NCBI GenBank assembly: GCA_002293045.1
Contig: DBCM01000014.1
Location: 1-64,000 of the forward strand
DNA: 64,000 nt
Source: Flavobacteriales bacterium UBA958
GTDB taxonomy: Bacteria > Bacteroidota > Bacteroidia > Flavobacteriales_D > Crocinitomicaceae
Reading direction: 5' to 3'
Below the pieces are notes generated by a model. The model was not told the origin of the DNA. It ran no database searches and saw only the letters and a list, made by a program, of their open reading frames with translations. The number at the start of each line of letters is the position of its first letter. Position 1 is the stretch's first letter. Position numbers and translations under genes: made by a program. This document shows, in pieces, positions 45,044 through 53,778 of this stretch.

Positions 45044-47305
45044 TTAGTTTTTAATAAGGTGCACGCGTCCGGAATTCCCATTTTCAAACGTACAATCTAA
45101 TATGTACATTCCAGGACTTAAGTTGGCGATAGATAGGGAGAATTGGGTGGCTTTTACAAAGGGATTTACTAGAATTTGTTTTCCAAGTATATCATGCAGT
45201 GAATAAGAGTGTACTGTATTGGAAGAAACCCAATGTACTATTTCTTGAGCTGGGTTCGGATAAAGAGTAAACGTTTCTTTGTTCAATGAATTTATTTCAC
45301 CGCCATTAATACAAAAAGTTAACGTTTCGGAATCCCCAAAATCCGAATTAGCTTCAGAAATTCCCGTTAACGAATCACCAAGCGAGGAAATAACTACATT
45401 TCCGCTTTCTTGACACCACGGTAAGCCGTAGATTCCATCTCCATAAGAGTCTTCAATCACGTAAACATAACATCCCATATCCAAACACCACGTTTCGCTT
45501 ACTAATCCTGCGGCATCGTCTGGATATCCGCTCCCCGAATAAATGACGGTACCTGTAGCGTTTTGAAGTTCCCATGAGGTTTCCGATCCATAACAGTCTA
45601 GCGTTAAATCTAACACCACCGCTTGACCATTCAACACCACATTGAAGGTGCTGCTTTGGGTGTTATTGACATTATTTTCGTCCACCCCAGTATTAGGATT
45701 ACCTATACTTGCATTAAAGGTATGAATACCATTTGTTAGATTAACACCGGGTAAGGTGATGGTGGTAGATTGCCATTGAGTAAGCGAACCCGTCCAGTTG
45801 TAAGTAAGGTTGTTGTTTCCGTCAAACCCATAGGTAATCGTTACTGACGTTAAGGTAAGAGCTCCACCATTTGCAATGGTTACGGTTGGCGTAACTTGGG
45901 CGCTACAAAACGTTCCTGAAACTCCACCAACGGCTGATACTATGGGGTCTACTTGAATTGGAACACCTCCAGAAGGATCATATCCATTCACAAATGTTGC
46001 GTTCGACTGCGTTGGGTCTAACCAATATTTTAATTGGTTCGTGCTGTCGCTGTTTGCGGGCGTCCAAGAATAACTAATTTTTCCATATTCATCTGATAAT
46101 ACGGCGGCTCCACAGGCAGAAGCCCCCCCGTGTAATTGACCAATAATTCTATGATTTTGATCAAACAAGGGAGATCCAGAAGAACCACCTTCGGTAACCC
46201 CTTCATCCCAACCAGTTACTCCCCAATGGGAATTTAATGGACTTCCTCCGAATTGAGTAGAAATCAGCGGATTGTTTTCAAATGAGATTTTCTTTATATC
46301 TCCGGATGGATGATGGATACCAACAGCAGAAGTAGGGGTATTCCCGGAATTATCCCATCCATTAAAGTAGGGTGTAAATGCTGCGGGTACGGTACCTCCT
46401 TGCAGGCCCCCGGTAATTTCAACGAGGCAAAAATCAGAAGCACTGGCTCTAGCACGTAGTACCCCCCCACTTAACGATTGAAATGTAGGTTCCGAGGCCG
46501 GGTTATTACATCCCGCACTTTGCCAATTAAACCGAAAAACCCAGGTAGCTGGATTACTGAAGCAATGGTTAGCGGTAAGCACATATGGTTTTCCGTTATT
46601 CAAGGTATTATTGATTAAGGAACCCGAACAAAACCCGCTGTTTCCAGAAACTAGCATCACTACCCCGTTGCGCTCTTGTTGCCAGGGTCCACCCTGCGGA
46701 CAATTCACATTCAGGTTACAATTTCCAGAACTACCAAAGGCTTTTTCATGAAATTCTTTTGCGGTTCTATACCCGTGCGTTACGTTGTTAAGTTGCACAT
46801 GCCCTTTATCGTTGGCTGACGGCACATAATATTCTATAATCACTTCATCTCCAGGAACTAATTCTGTTCCTAGTTGTCCTTCATACAAATGCTCTTGGGT
46901 GAATTTCCCAAGAATGAACGTCTTGTCTGGATTATACACATAGAGTTCATTGCCATCAGGGATCTCTGTTTGGTCAAAGGCAAGGTTGATGGTTAAGGCC
47001 TCAGGACATTTAATGCGAACCAACCAAATTAAGTCCCCGTTTTTTGCCTGTATCCAGGTGCCATGAGCGCTGCTGTTAATTTGTGTGGGATGATTGAAAC
47101 CAAACCTCCACGGTTGTTCACCCTGTTCATCTAAGAGTAAATCTTCTTCTCTTAAGGCTTCAACATCAGGGCTTGGATAGGTAATTAACGGAATCGACTT
47201 CCATCCTTCTTCAGGAAAATAATGACCTGAGCCGCCATTTCCTTGTTGTGCATAGCTTGCTTGCCAAAGCAATAATACACTTAAAAAAATAAACAAATTT
47301 TTCAT
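45044..47305 (-). CDS. T9SS-exported serine endopeptidase, lysyl-endopeptidase-like
   Basis: This 753-residue protein has a signal peptide (MKNLFIFLSVLLLWQASYAQ) and an N-terminal pro-region. A trypsin-fold S1 domain follows with the triad His 247 (LTANHCF), Asp 291 (ASDFCLVEI) and Ser 376 (GGSSGSPLFD); several cysteines around it suggest disulfides. This arrangement is that of Achromobacter-type lysyl endopeptidase. Residues about 450-660 form a beta-sandwich with a calcium-like DSYGDGIYG loop, and a type A T9SS domain (LYPNPAQEIVHW) ends the protein. It lies between hemW (5 bases) and the thioredoxin-like gene (6 bases). Confidence 0.85.
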   Translation of the reverse strand: MKNLFIFLSVLLLWQASYAQQGNGGSGHYFPEEGWKSIPLITYPSPDVEALREEDLLLDEQGEQPWRFGFNHPTQINSSAHGTWIQAKNGDLIWLVRIKCPEALTINLAFDQTEIPDGNELYVYNPDKTFILGKFTQEHLYEGQLGTELVPGDEVIIEYYVPSANDKGHVQLNNVTHGYRTAKEFHEKAFGSSGNCNLNVNCPQGGPWQQERNGVVMLVSGNSGFCSGSLINNTLNNGKPYVLTANHCFSNPATWVFRFNWQSAGCNNPASEPTFQSLSGGVLRARASASDFCLVEITGGLQGGTVPAAFTPYFNGWDNSGNTPTSAVGIHHPSGDIKKISFENNPLISTQFGGSPLNSHWGVTGWDEGVTEGGSSGSPLFDQNHRIIGQLHGGASACGAAVLSDEYGKISYSWTPANSDSTNQLKYWLDPTQSNATFVNGYDPSGGVPIQVDPIVSAVGGVSGTFCSAQVTPTVTIANGGALTLTSVTITYGFDGNNNLTYNWTGSLTQWQSTTITLPGVNLTNGIHTFNASIGNPNTGVDENNVNNTQSSTFNVVLNGQAVVLDLTLDCYGSETSWELQNATGTVIYSGSGYPDDAAGLVSETWCLDMGCYVYVIEDSYGDGIYGLPWCQESGNVVISSLGDSLTGISEANSDFGDSETLTFCINGGEINSLNKETFTLYPNPAQEIVHWVSSNTVHSYSLHDILGKQILVNPFVKATQFSLSIANLSPGMYILDCTFENGNSGRVHLIKN

Positions 47306-47311
47306 CGGGTA

Positions 47312-47935
47312 TTAGTTTTTAGGTGGGGTAACAACACGTTTAATTCCACAGCCTTTAGGTTCTGTGGTGTTGGGTTTGATTTTTTTTCCTTTGCCTTGTG
47401 CCTTGATGGCATTAAATAAATACGTTTGATCGGTTTTTCTTCCTTTATCCCATGAATTATCAATGGAACCCGTATAGATTAAGGTTAATTTTTGGTCAAA
47501 AAAATACACATGTGGCGTGGTTTTAGCGCCAAATGCGTTTGCTAATGCAGCTTGCTCATCAAGCACATATGGCATGGTATAATTCTGTTCTTTTGCGTGT
47601 TTAATCATTTCCTCGTAAGAATCTACTTGAGCCCGTTTTCCTTCGTTTGAATTCACCAATACGAAACCAATGTTATTGGCTAATGCCTCTTGGTATAAAG
47701 AATCATATTGCATTTCCCAACCCGGAAAATCATCCGACCCCACGACAAAAGGACATGAATTACAAGAAAAAATAACAATAAGTCCCTTGTCTTTTTTCAG
47801 GCTGTTTAAGCTATACATGCTTCCATTCACAGATTTCATATCTATTTGTTGCATTGGGGCCTTCTCTTTGACACGCAATTGTGCAAATCCGTGCCACATA
47901 AATATGAAAAAAACAGCACTAAAAAGTAATTTCAT
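47312..47935 (-). CDS. Exported thioredoxin-fold (redoxin) protein
   Basis: From ATG 47935 it has 207 residues. A signal peptide (KLLFSAVFFIFMWHGFAQ) precedes an AhpC/TSA-type redoxin fold with the CNSCP redox motif (about residue 67), then LVNSNEG and KTTPHVYFF. The longer frame (start 47956) only adds seven non-signal residues. Periplasmic. As first gene of the operon with the cysteine-rich T9SS protease it might aid disulfide formation, an inference. C-terminal KPNTTEPKGCGIKRV holds one more Cys. Confidence 0.8.
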   Translation of the reverse strand: MKLLFSAVFFIFMWHGFAQLRVKEKAPMQQIDMKSVNGSMYSLNSLKKDKGLIVIFSCNSCPFVVGSDDFPGWEMQYDSLYQEALANNIGFVLVNSNEGKRAQVDSYEEMIKHAKEQNYTMPYVLDEQAALANAFGAKTTPHVYFFDQKLTLIYTGSIDNSWDKGRKTDQTYLFNAIKAQGKGKKIKPNTTEPKGCGIKRVVTPPKN

Positions 47936-48008
47936 AACATTGTTAATATATTGCAAGATTAGTTAAAAATTAATGGTAAAGCAATTAAAATAGCAATATT
48001 TGAATGGC

Positions 48009-48016
48009 TATCTTTG
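48009..48016 (+). promoter_or_regulatory. Putative -7 promoter box directly before udk
   Basis: TATCTTTG, an exact TAnnTTTG match, ends 4 bases before ATG 48021, predicting a leaderless or nearly leaderless transcript. Confidence 0.5.
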
Positions 48017-48020
48017 TCTG

Positions 48021-48659
48021 ATGAACAAGAATAAAGGACCTGTGGTTATTGGGATTTGTGGAGGAAGCGGCTCCGGAAAAACCACCTTACTCAGGCGCAT
48101 TGCAGAGGAATTTTCATCCTTAAATCCGTCCTTGTTCACCATGGATAATTATTATCACCCCATCGAAGAGCAACGATTGGATGAAAACGGGATTGTTAAT
48201 TTTGATTTACCCACGGCCTTAGATGAAGAACAATTAACGAGCGATTTACGCACCTTAGTTGCTGGTAAGCCCATTGAAGTCAAGGAATACTTTTTTAATA
48301 CTACCCCTGCCAAAAATGTGTTATTAACTATTCAGCCCAGTGAAATTATTTTAGTGGAGGGCTTGTTTTTATATCACTACCAAGAGGTACACAAGTTGTT
48401 AACTTTTTCAGTATTTGTGGACGTGGATCACAGCATTCAGTTGGACCGAAGAATTTACAGGGATCAAGACAACCGAGGGTACAAGCGCAGCGACATTATT
48501 TATCAGTGGGAGAACCACGTGATGCCATGTTTTGAGGCTTACATTGCACCGCACCGCATGAAGGCAGACTTTCATTTTCGTAACGACCAGCGTGCAGAAG
48601 AGGATTTTTCAGCCTTAATGGCTGCTATCCGAAACGTGTTGATTCACAAACAATCCTAA
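48021..48659 (+). CDS. udk: Uridine kinase
   Basis: Starting at ATG 48021 it has 212 residues. The P-loop GGSGSGKTT (about 14-22), MDNYYHP, NFDLPTALD and DVDHSIQLDRRIYRDQDNRG match the uridine kinase/phosphoribulokinase family. It phosphorylates uridine or cytidine in pyrimidine salvage. A TTG-started extension to 48000 overlaps the promoter box and is unlikely. Divergent from the thioredoxin-like gene. Confidence 0.87.
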   Translation: MNKNKGPVVIGICGGSGSGKTTLLRRIAEEFSSLNPSLFTMDNYYHPIEEQRLDENGIVNFDLPTALDEEQLTSDLRTLVAGKPIEVKEYFFNTTPAKNVLLTIQPSEIILVEGLFLYHYQEVHKLLTFSVFVDVDHSIQLDRRIYRDQDNRGYKRSDIIYQWENHVMPCFEAYIAPHRMKADFHFRNDQRAEEDFSALMAAIRNVLIHKQS

Positions 48660-48674
48660 CCCTACCTGTGTTAT

Positions 48675-50600
48675 ATGTACATGAACTATTGCAATAATCC
48701 GTATCACCAAGTTCGATTACGCGCCACTGAAGTTGAAGTAGGAAACCTGAAATTAGGAGCTGACCATCCGATTCGAGTTCAATCCATGACCACTGCGGAC
48801 ACCTTAGACACGCTCTCCTCTGTGGAAGAATCCGTACGAATGTTGGAAGCGGGGTGTGAACTGGTTCGCTTAACCGCTCCGAGTAAAACGGAAGCGGAGA
48901 ATTTAAATGATATTAAACAAGCATTAATAGCCCGAGGGTTTAACCAACCCTTGGTGGCTGATATACATTTCACCCCCAATGCAGCCGAGATTGCTGCGAA
49001 ATACGTAGAAAAAGTACGGGTAAACCCAGGCAATTACGCGGATAAAAAGAAGTTTGAAACGCTGGAGTATACAGATGATTCGTATAGTGCCGAACTGATT
49101 CGAATCGAGGAAAAGTTTACACCTTTGGTGCTTCTTTGTAAATCATTGAACCGTGCAATGCGCATTGGCACGAACCACGGTTCGTTATCGGATCGTATTT
49201 TAAGCAGGTACGGTGACACCCCCGAAGGCATGGTGGCCTCTGCGTATGAGTTTATTGAGGTATGCGAGAAAAACGGATATTTCAATTTGGTCATTTCCAT
49301 GAAGGCGAGCAACACCTTGGTCATGGTTCAAGCCTATCGCTTGTTAGCGAGTGAAATGATCCAACGAAATCGCGTGTATCCGCTGCATTTGGGTGTTACG
49401 GAAGCTGGTGACGGCGAGGATGGAAGAATTAAATCTGCGGTTGGAATCGGAGCCTTATTGATTGATGGGCTAGGTGATACGATTCGAGTTTCGTTAACTG
49501 AAGCCCCGGAATTTGAAATTCCTGTGGCCAAAAAATTAATTGAGATAACACGTTCCGCCAATATTTTACCCCTACCTAATTATCCCGAAGCACTGCCTTT
49601 CAATCCCATTTCTTTTGGACGACGGGCTTCACATGCTTGTGCAACCGTTGGTGGAGGTCAGGTTCCTGTAGTTATTGCGGATTTTTCAACCAATACTGCA
49701 ATTACACCGGCGAACCTTTATGCGGCAGGATATGTCTATGCTTCAGCGTTGGATAAATGGAACATTCAAGATGCGGCCGCTGATTTTATATATGTGGGCA
49801 AACAATCCATCGATTTTGAACTCCCGGGTACCCTAAGAGTTTTAGTGGATGGAAAAACATGGTCTTCTCAAACACCTCCGATCCCAGGATCTTTTCCGGT
49901 GATATCCATTGCTGACCGCGATGAAATTTCTTTACAAGACGCGTGTTTTTGTGTTTCACGTCCAGAAGAATTAAGCGAACATATAGAAAAGTTAACTCCT
50001 CAGGATGTTTTGGTGTTAACTTCTACCTATGACAACAGTGTACAATGGATGCGATGGGCCTTTATGCAATTGAAACATGCGAATAAGTCTAATCCAGTAA
50101 TTTTTAAATTAACCATTGAAACAGACAATGAAGAAACATTCCAACTGGAAGCAGGTGTTAAAGCAGGGTCTTTGTTTGTGGATGGTCTTGGTGATGGCAT
50201 CTGGTTGAGTGCCCCCAATCAACCTAAAACAACCGTGAACTCTACCGCCTTCGGTGTATTACAAGCTACGCGTCTTCGAACATCTAAAACAGAATATATT
50301 TCTTGTCCAAGTTGTGGAAGGACCTTATTCGATTTACAAGAAACCACGGCCAACATTAGAAAAAGAACCAGCCACTTGAAAGGCTTAAAAATAGGAATTA
50401 TGGGATGCATTGTAAATGGTCCTGGAGAAATGGCTGATGCGGATTACGGATATGTGGGGTCTGGTCCAGGGAAAATTACCTTGTACAAAGAAAAAGAAGT
50501 GGTTCGTAAAAATGTGAATACAGCAGAGGCTGTAGACGCGTTAATCGAACTCATCAAAGACCATGGTGATTGGGTAGAACCTGCATCTGAAGCGCTATAA
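48675..50600 (+). CDS. ispG: 4-hydroxy-3-methylbut-2-enyl-diphosphate synthase IspG (long form)
   Basis: This 641-residue protein is the IspG/GcpE of the MEP isoprenoid pathway. The TIM-barrel starts HPIRVQSMTTADTLDT; the iron-sulfur ligands are Cys 544 and Cys 547 (CPSCGRTL) and Cys 578 in GCIVNGPGE. Between barrel and iron-sulfur domain lies an inserted domain of more than 200 residues; this long type is known from Bacteroidota, Chlamydia and plants. ATG 48681 is an alternative start. Confidence 0.94.
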   Translation: MYMNYCNNPYHQVRLRATEVEVGNLKLGADHPIRVQSMTTADTLDTLSSVEESVRMLEAGCELVRLTAPSKTEAENLNDIKQALIARGFNQPLVADIHFTPNAAEIAAKYVEKVRVNPGNYADKKKFETLEYTDDSYSAELIRIEEKFTPLVLLCKSLNRAMRIGTNHGSLSDRILSRYGDTPEGMVASAYEFIEVCEKNGYFNLVISMKASNTLVMVQAYRLLASEMIQRNRVYPLHLGVTEAGDGEDGRIKSAVGIGALLIDGLGDTIRVSLTEAPEFEIPVAKKLIEITRSANILPLPNYPEALPFNPISFGRRASHACATVGGGQVPVVIADFSTNTAITPANLYAAGYVYASALDKWNIQDAAADFIYVGKQSIDFELPGTLRVLVDGKTWSSQTPPIPGSFPVISIADRDEISLQDACFCVSRPEELSEHIEKLTPQDVLVLTSTYDNSVQWMRWAFMQLKHANKSNPVIFKLTIETDNEETFQLEAGVKAGSLFVDGLGDGIWLSAPNQPKTTVNSTAFGVLQATRLRTSKTEYISCPSCGRTLFDLQETTANIRKRTSHLKGLKIGIMGCIVNGPGEMADADYGYVGSGPGKITLYKEKEVVRKNVNTAEAVDALIELIKDHGDWVEPASEAL

Positions 50601-50657
50601 ACAATGTATCGTTGAATATTCCCAAAGTATCTGCTGTTTTTCATGGATTGTGCAGTG

Positions 50658-50665
50658 TAATTTTG
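50658..50665 (+). promoter_or_regulatory. Putative -7 promoter box directly before ftsX
   Basis: TAATTTTG, an exact TAnnTTTG match, ends 4 bases before ATG 50670. The spacing equals that of the udk and TPR genes. Confidence 0.45.
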
Positions 50666-50669
50666 CAAC

Positions 50670-51554
50670 ATGGCGGATTCTATCGAAAAATATACAAAGC
50701 GAGGTATACGTAGCAGTTACCTTTCAACCATTATCGGCATATCACTCGTGTTGTTTTTAACGGGGGTGGTGTTGAGTGGTTCAATGGCCCTCCAATCCAT
50801 ACAAAAACAAGCCAAAGAGAGCATTCAATGCGATGTCTTTTTTAATGCAGACGTAAAGGATGCAGATATAAAACAGATTGAATCTGAACTTAAATCTTGG
50901 CCTGAATTGAAGCGTGTTTGGTTTGTTTCTGCAGAACGGGCGGTGGAAGAATTTACAGGGGAGGGTTCTGAAGACATTAAGCGCTTGTTCGAAGAAGAAA
51001 ATCCGCTCCCCCCATCTTTGTGTTTTTCTCCAAATGAAGCACATGCTACGAAAAGTGGTCTCAAGAAAATCAAGCAAAAGCTCACACAATCCTATAAAGA
51101 GGTAATTGACGAAGTGAGTTATGACGCGTCATCGGTGGAGCGGGTGAATTTAGGGTTTAAGCAGTTTGTTATACTCTTCATTTCTATCGCATTGTTGCTT
51201 ATCATTATCGCCGTTGCGATGATTAACAATACCATCCGAATGGCACTGTATGCTCGCCGATTTACAATCAAAACCATGCAGTTGGTTGGAGCAACACCAT
51301 CCTTTGTTCGAAAACCTTTCTTGCTTCAAGCGATTCGAAACGGATTAATTTCGGCTATGATTTCACTCGCATTGTTGATTTCTGTGTTTTATGCCCTGAA
51401 CAACACACTTGAAACCATTGAATTAACTTTTTCACTCATTAATTTATTAATCTTAATTATAGGATTGATTGCCACGGGTGTTTTTATTACTTTCGTGTCC
51501 ACGTGGTTCGCATTGAATAAATACTTGCGAATGAAATTAGACAAATTATATTAG
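50670..51554 (+). CDS. ftsX: Cell division protein FtsX
   Basis: This 294-residue protein has one N-terminal membrane segment (about 17-42), a periplasmic domain (about 43-165) and three more segments (about 168-190, 215-240 and 255-285), the FtsX layout. QLVGATPSFVRKPFLLQAI is the usual cytoplasmic coupling segment. It pairs with FtsE (27230) to regulate wall hydrolases. It is the first gene of the block ftsX-DUF3098-uppP-truB that also occurs in other Bacteroidota. Confidence 0.92.
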   Translation: MADSIEKYTKRGIRSSYLSTIIGISLVLFLTGVVLSGSMALQSIQKQAKESIQCDVFFNADVKDADIKQIESELKSWPELKRVWFVSAERAVEEFTGEGSEDIKRLFEEENPLPPSLCFSPNEAHATKSGLKKIKQKLTQSYKEVIDEVSYDASSVERVNLGFKQFVILFISIALLLIIIAVAMINNTIRMALYARRFTIKTMQLVGATPSFVRKPFLLQAIRNGLISAMISLALLISVFYALNNTLETIELTFSLINLLILIIGLIATGVFITFVSTWFALNKYLRMKLDKLY

Positions 51555-51555
51555 T

Positions 51556-51825
51556 ATGCGGAAGATTGAACATTTTGGTTTTAATCCAAAAAATTACAAG
51601 TTTTTAATTATCGGTTTAGTTATTAATGTCCTTGGATTTGTGTTGATGATCGGAGGGGGTTCTGAAGATCCGAATACCTTTAATGCAGACGAGCTGTTCA
51701 GTCCAATTCGAATTACTTTGGCGCCTTTTCTAATTGTGTTGGGCTATGTGGTGATTTTCTATTCGATTATGAAGAAAACCCCAAGCGACGACAACAACCA
51801 AGGGGATAGCCCAAAACAAAACTAG
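51556..51825 (+). CDS. DUF3098 membrane protein
   Basis: This 89-residue protein has two membrane segments (about 14-34 and 52-72) separated by a short loop with GGGSEDPNTFNADELFSP, the DUF3098 pattern. Function is unknown, but it is steadily found between ftsX and uppP in this phylum, hinting at a role in division or envelope. It starts 1 base after the ftsX stop. Confidence 0.85.
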   Translation: MRKIEHFGFNPKNYKFLIIGLVINVLGFVLMIGGGSEDPNTFNADELFSPIRITLAPFLIVLGYVVIFYSIMKKTPSDDNNQGDSPKQN

Positions 51826-51828
51826 TTC

Positions 51829-52701
51829 ATGTCGATACTTCATGCCCTAATTCTTGCACTCGTTGAGGGTTTAACCGAGTTTTTACCCGTTTCTAGCACC
51901 GCACATTTATTATTTACCGAAGAACTGCTGGGAATTGAACAAACAGAATACGTAAAAATGTTTACGGTATCCATTCAATTTGGGGCCATTTTAGCTGTAG
52001 TTGTGGCGTATTGGAAGCGATTTTTTATAAACATACAATGGTCGTTTTATCGGGTGTTAGCCATCGCCGTTATACCCGCCTTAATATTGGGAAAACTGTT
52101 TGATGATAAAATTGAAGCGGTATTTGAAAAACCACTCGTGATTGCTCTGGTGTTAATTCTAGGGGGCATTGTTTTACTGTTTATTGATCGGATTTTTTCA
52201 AACCAAGCGCAAATCAAGGACCAAGAGGTTTCCGTGCGAAAAGGAATCTTTATTGGACTGTGGCAGTGTTTAGCCATGATGCCGGGCGTAAGTCGCTCCG
52301 CGGCTTCGATTATTGGAGGAATGCAACAAGGATTAAACAGAAAATCAGCAGCCGAGTTTAGTTTCTTTTTGGCGGTGCCGACCATGGCTGCGGTAACCTT
52401 GTATTCTGTATTCTTAAAGAACTGGTGTGTGGACGGTCAAGAGTTAAAGGGTATCTCGATGATTTTAAGCTCCACAGAAAACACCCTAGTGTTTTTCATT
52501 GGAAATGTAGCCTCCTTTATTATTGCATTCGTTGCAATTAAAAGTTTTATTACGTTTCTGCAAAAATATGGGTTTAAGGTTTGGGGGATTTATCGCATCG
52601 CTGTTGGTCTTATCTTGTTGGTTTTATTTATAAATCAAGAACAACCCAGTACGCAACAGCAAAAAAAGCCCTTGTGTGAAGTTCAAGGCACCATTAAATG
52701 A
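51829..52701 (+). CDS. uppP: Undecaprenyl-diphosphatase UppP (BacA)
   Basis: This 290-residue polytopic protein has both signatures: LALVEGLTEFLPVSSTAHL at the N-terminus and MMPGVSRSAASIIGGMQQG near 150. UppP removes a phosphate from undecaprenyl diphosphate to recycle the lipid carrier of the cell wall; bacitracin resistance is linked to it. It overlaps truB by 4 bases (ATGA). Confidence 0.95.
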   Translation: MSILHALILALVEGLTEFLPVSSTAHLLFTEELLGIEQTEYVKMFTVSIQFGAILAVVVAYWKRFFINIQWSFYRVLAIAVIPALILGKLFDDKIEAVFEKPLVIALVLILGGIVLLFIDRIFSNQAQIKDQEVSVRKGIFIGLWQCLAMMPGVSRSAASIIGGMQQGLNRKSAAEFSFFLAVPTMAAVTLYSVFLKNWCVDGQELKGISMILSSTENTLVFFIGNVASFIIAFVAIKSFITFLQKYGFKVWGIYRIAVGLILLVLFINQEQPSTQQQKKPLCEVQGTIK

Positions 52702-53399
52702 TGAATTTTCAGGAAGGCGAAGTGTTGTTAGTGGACAAGCCTTACGGGTGGACCTCCTTTGATGCAGTAAATAAAATTCGCTGGAACCTTAAACAAGCAC
52801 TTAAGGTAAAAAAAATTAAAGTGGGCCATGCCGGAACCCTTGATCCGCTCGCTACAGGGTTGTTAATTATCTGCACCGGCAAGCAAACCAAAAACGTAGA
52901 AACCTACATGGCCGACGAAAAAACATACACCGGCACGTTTTTACTGGGCAAAACCACCCCCTCCTTTGATTTAGAAACTGAATACAATCAAACCTTTGCC
53001 ATTGACCATATCACCTCGGAATTAATTAACGAAGTTGCTTCAGGTTTTTTGGGAGAGCAAGCACAAACAGCCCCGGTATATTCAGCAAAACAAATCGACG
53101 GGAAGCGTGCCTATTTATTTGCGCGAGCGGGAAAAGAAGTGACTATTAAAGCACATCAAATCACCATCAGTAAATTTACGGTGAACACCGATCGTTTTCC
53201 TGAAATTGATTTTGAGATTGCCTGTACCAAAGGCACCTATATTCGTTCCATCGCTCAAGACTTTGGGGAGCGATTACAATCCGGAGCAACGTTAATTTCT
53301 TTACGCCGAACAAAGTCAGGCCCGTTTAATGTTGAGGAGGCCAAGTCGGTAGACGAGTGGATTAATCAAATTAACCCAAGCGTCCAATCGGCTCTTTAA
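52698..53399 (+). CDS. truB: tRNA pseudouridine(55) synthase TruB
   Basis: This 233-residue protein has GHAGTLDPLATG with catalytic Asp 49, and YSAKQIDGKRAY and CTKGTYIRSIAQDFG later. Length fits the short form without a PUA domain, which is usual in Bacteroidota. Couples to uppP through ATGA. The last 29 bases overlap the small gene on the other strand. Confidence 0.94.
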   Translation: MMNFQEGEVLLVDKPYGWTSFDAVNKIRWNLKQALKVKKIKVGHAGTLDPLATGLLIICTGKQTKNVETYMADEKTYTGTFLLGKTTPSFDLETEYNQTFAIDHITSELINEVASGFLGEQAQTAPVYSAKQIDGKRAYLFARAGKEVTIKAHQITISKFTVNTDRFPEIDFEIACTKGTYIRSIAQDFGERLQSGATLISLRRTKSGPFNVEEAKSVDEWINQINPSVQSAL

Positions 53400-53556
53400 C
53401 GTGCTTTAATTTTTCTTGGACTTCACGAATATATCGTGTGTACTTGTCTATTTTATCTTGATAGCCATTCGTTTCTGCACGATGCAAGCGTTTCTGTAAG
53501 TAATGCAATCTTCGTCCGAGTTTGAATTTATCCCATTTGGTGATGATCCGTTTCAT
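53371..53556 (-). CDS. Small basic hypothetical protein
   Basis: A 61-residue, strongly basic and probably helical reading frame (KRIITKWDKFKLGRRLHYL ... YTRYIREVQEKLKHVKE). It overlaps the end of truB by 29 bases in antisense. Its composition is that of a nucleic-acid-binding or ribosome-linked peptide, not of a random shadow, and most of it lies outside the known gene. I do not recognise a family; a small real gene is more likely than not. Confidence 0.45.
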   Translation of the reverse strand: MKRIITKWDKFKLGRRLHYLQKRLHRAETNGYQDKIDKYTRYIREVQEKLKHVKEPIGRLG

Positions 53557-53778
53557 AATTTGAAGTATTAGACGTGAATAATTAAGGCTTGTATTAAGAC
53601 TAAGTTAAGAAATCAAGAGGTTAATTACAAGTCAATAAATGTTAATTTGCTTGAATGAAGTCTACGCATGAATAAGCGTATGTTACAGCTCAGGTTACAT
53701 CAGAAAATGAAACCCTTAAAAGATTAAAACACTTGGATTTACTTCTCTAAAAATGTACATTCGCTTAAATTCTACCCT

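Noticed and set aside
53557..53778. tRNA or small RNA in the gap before the glycine-rich gene
   Set aside because: No cloverleaf or stable stem found; only a weak ACGCAT/GCGTAT-type inverted repeat. Probably just the promoter region.
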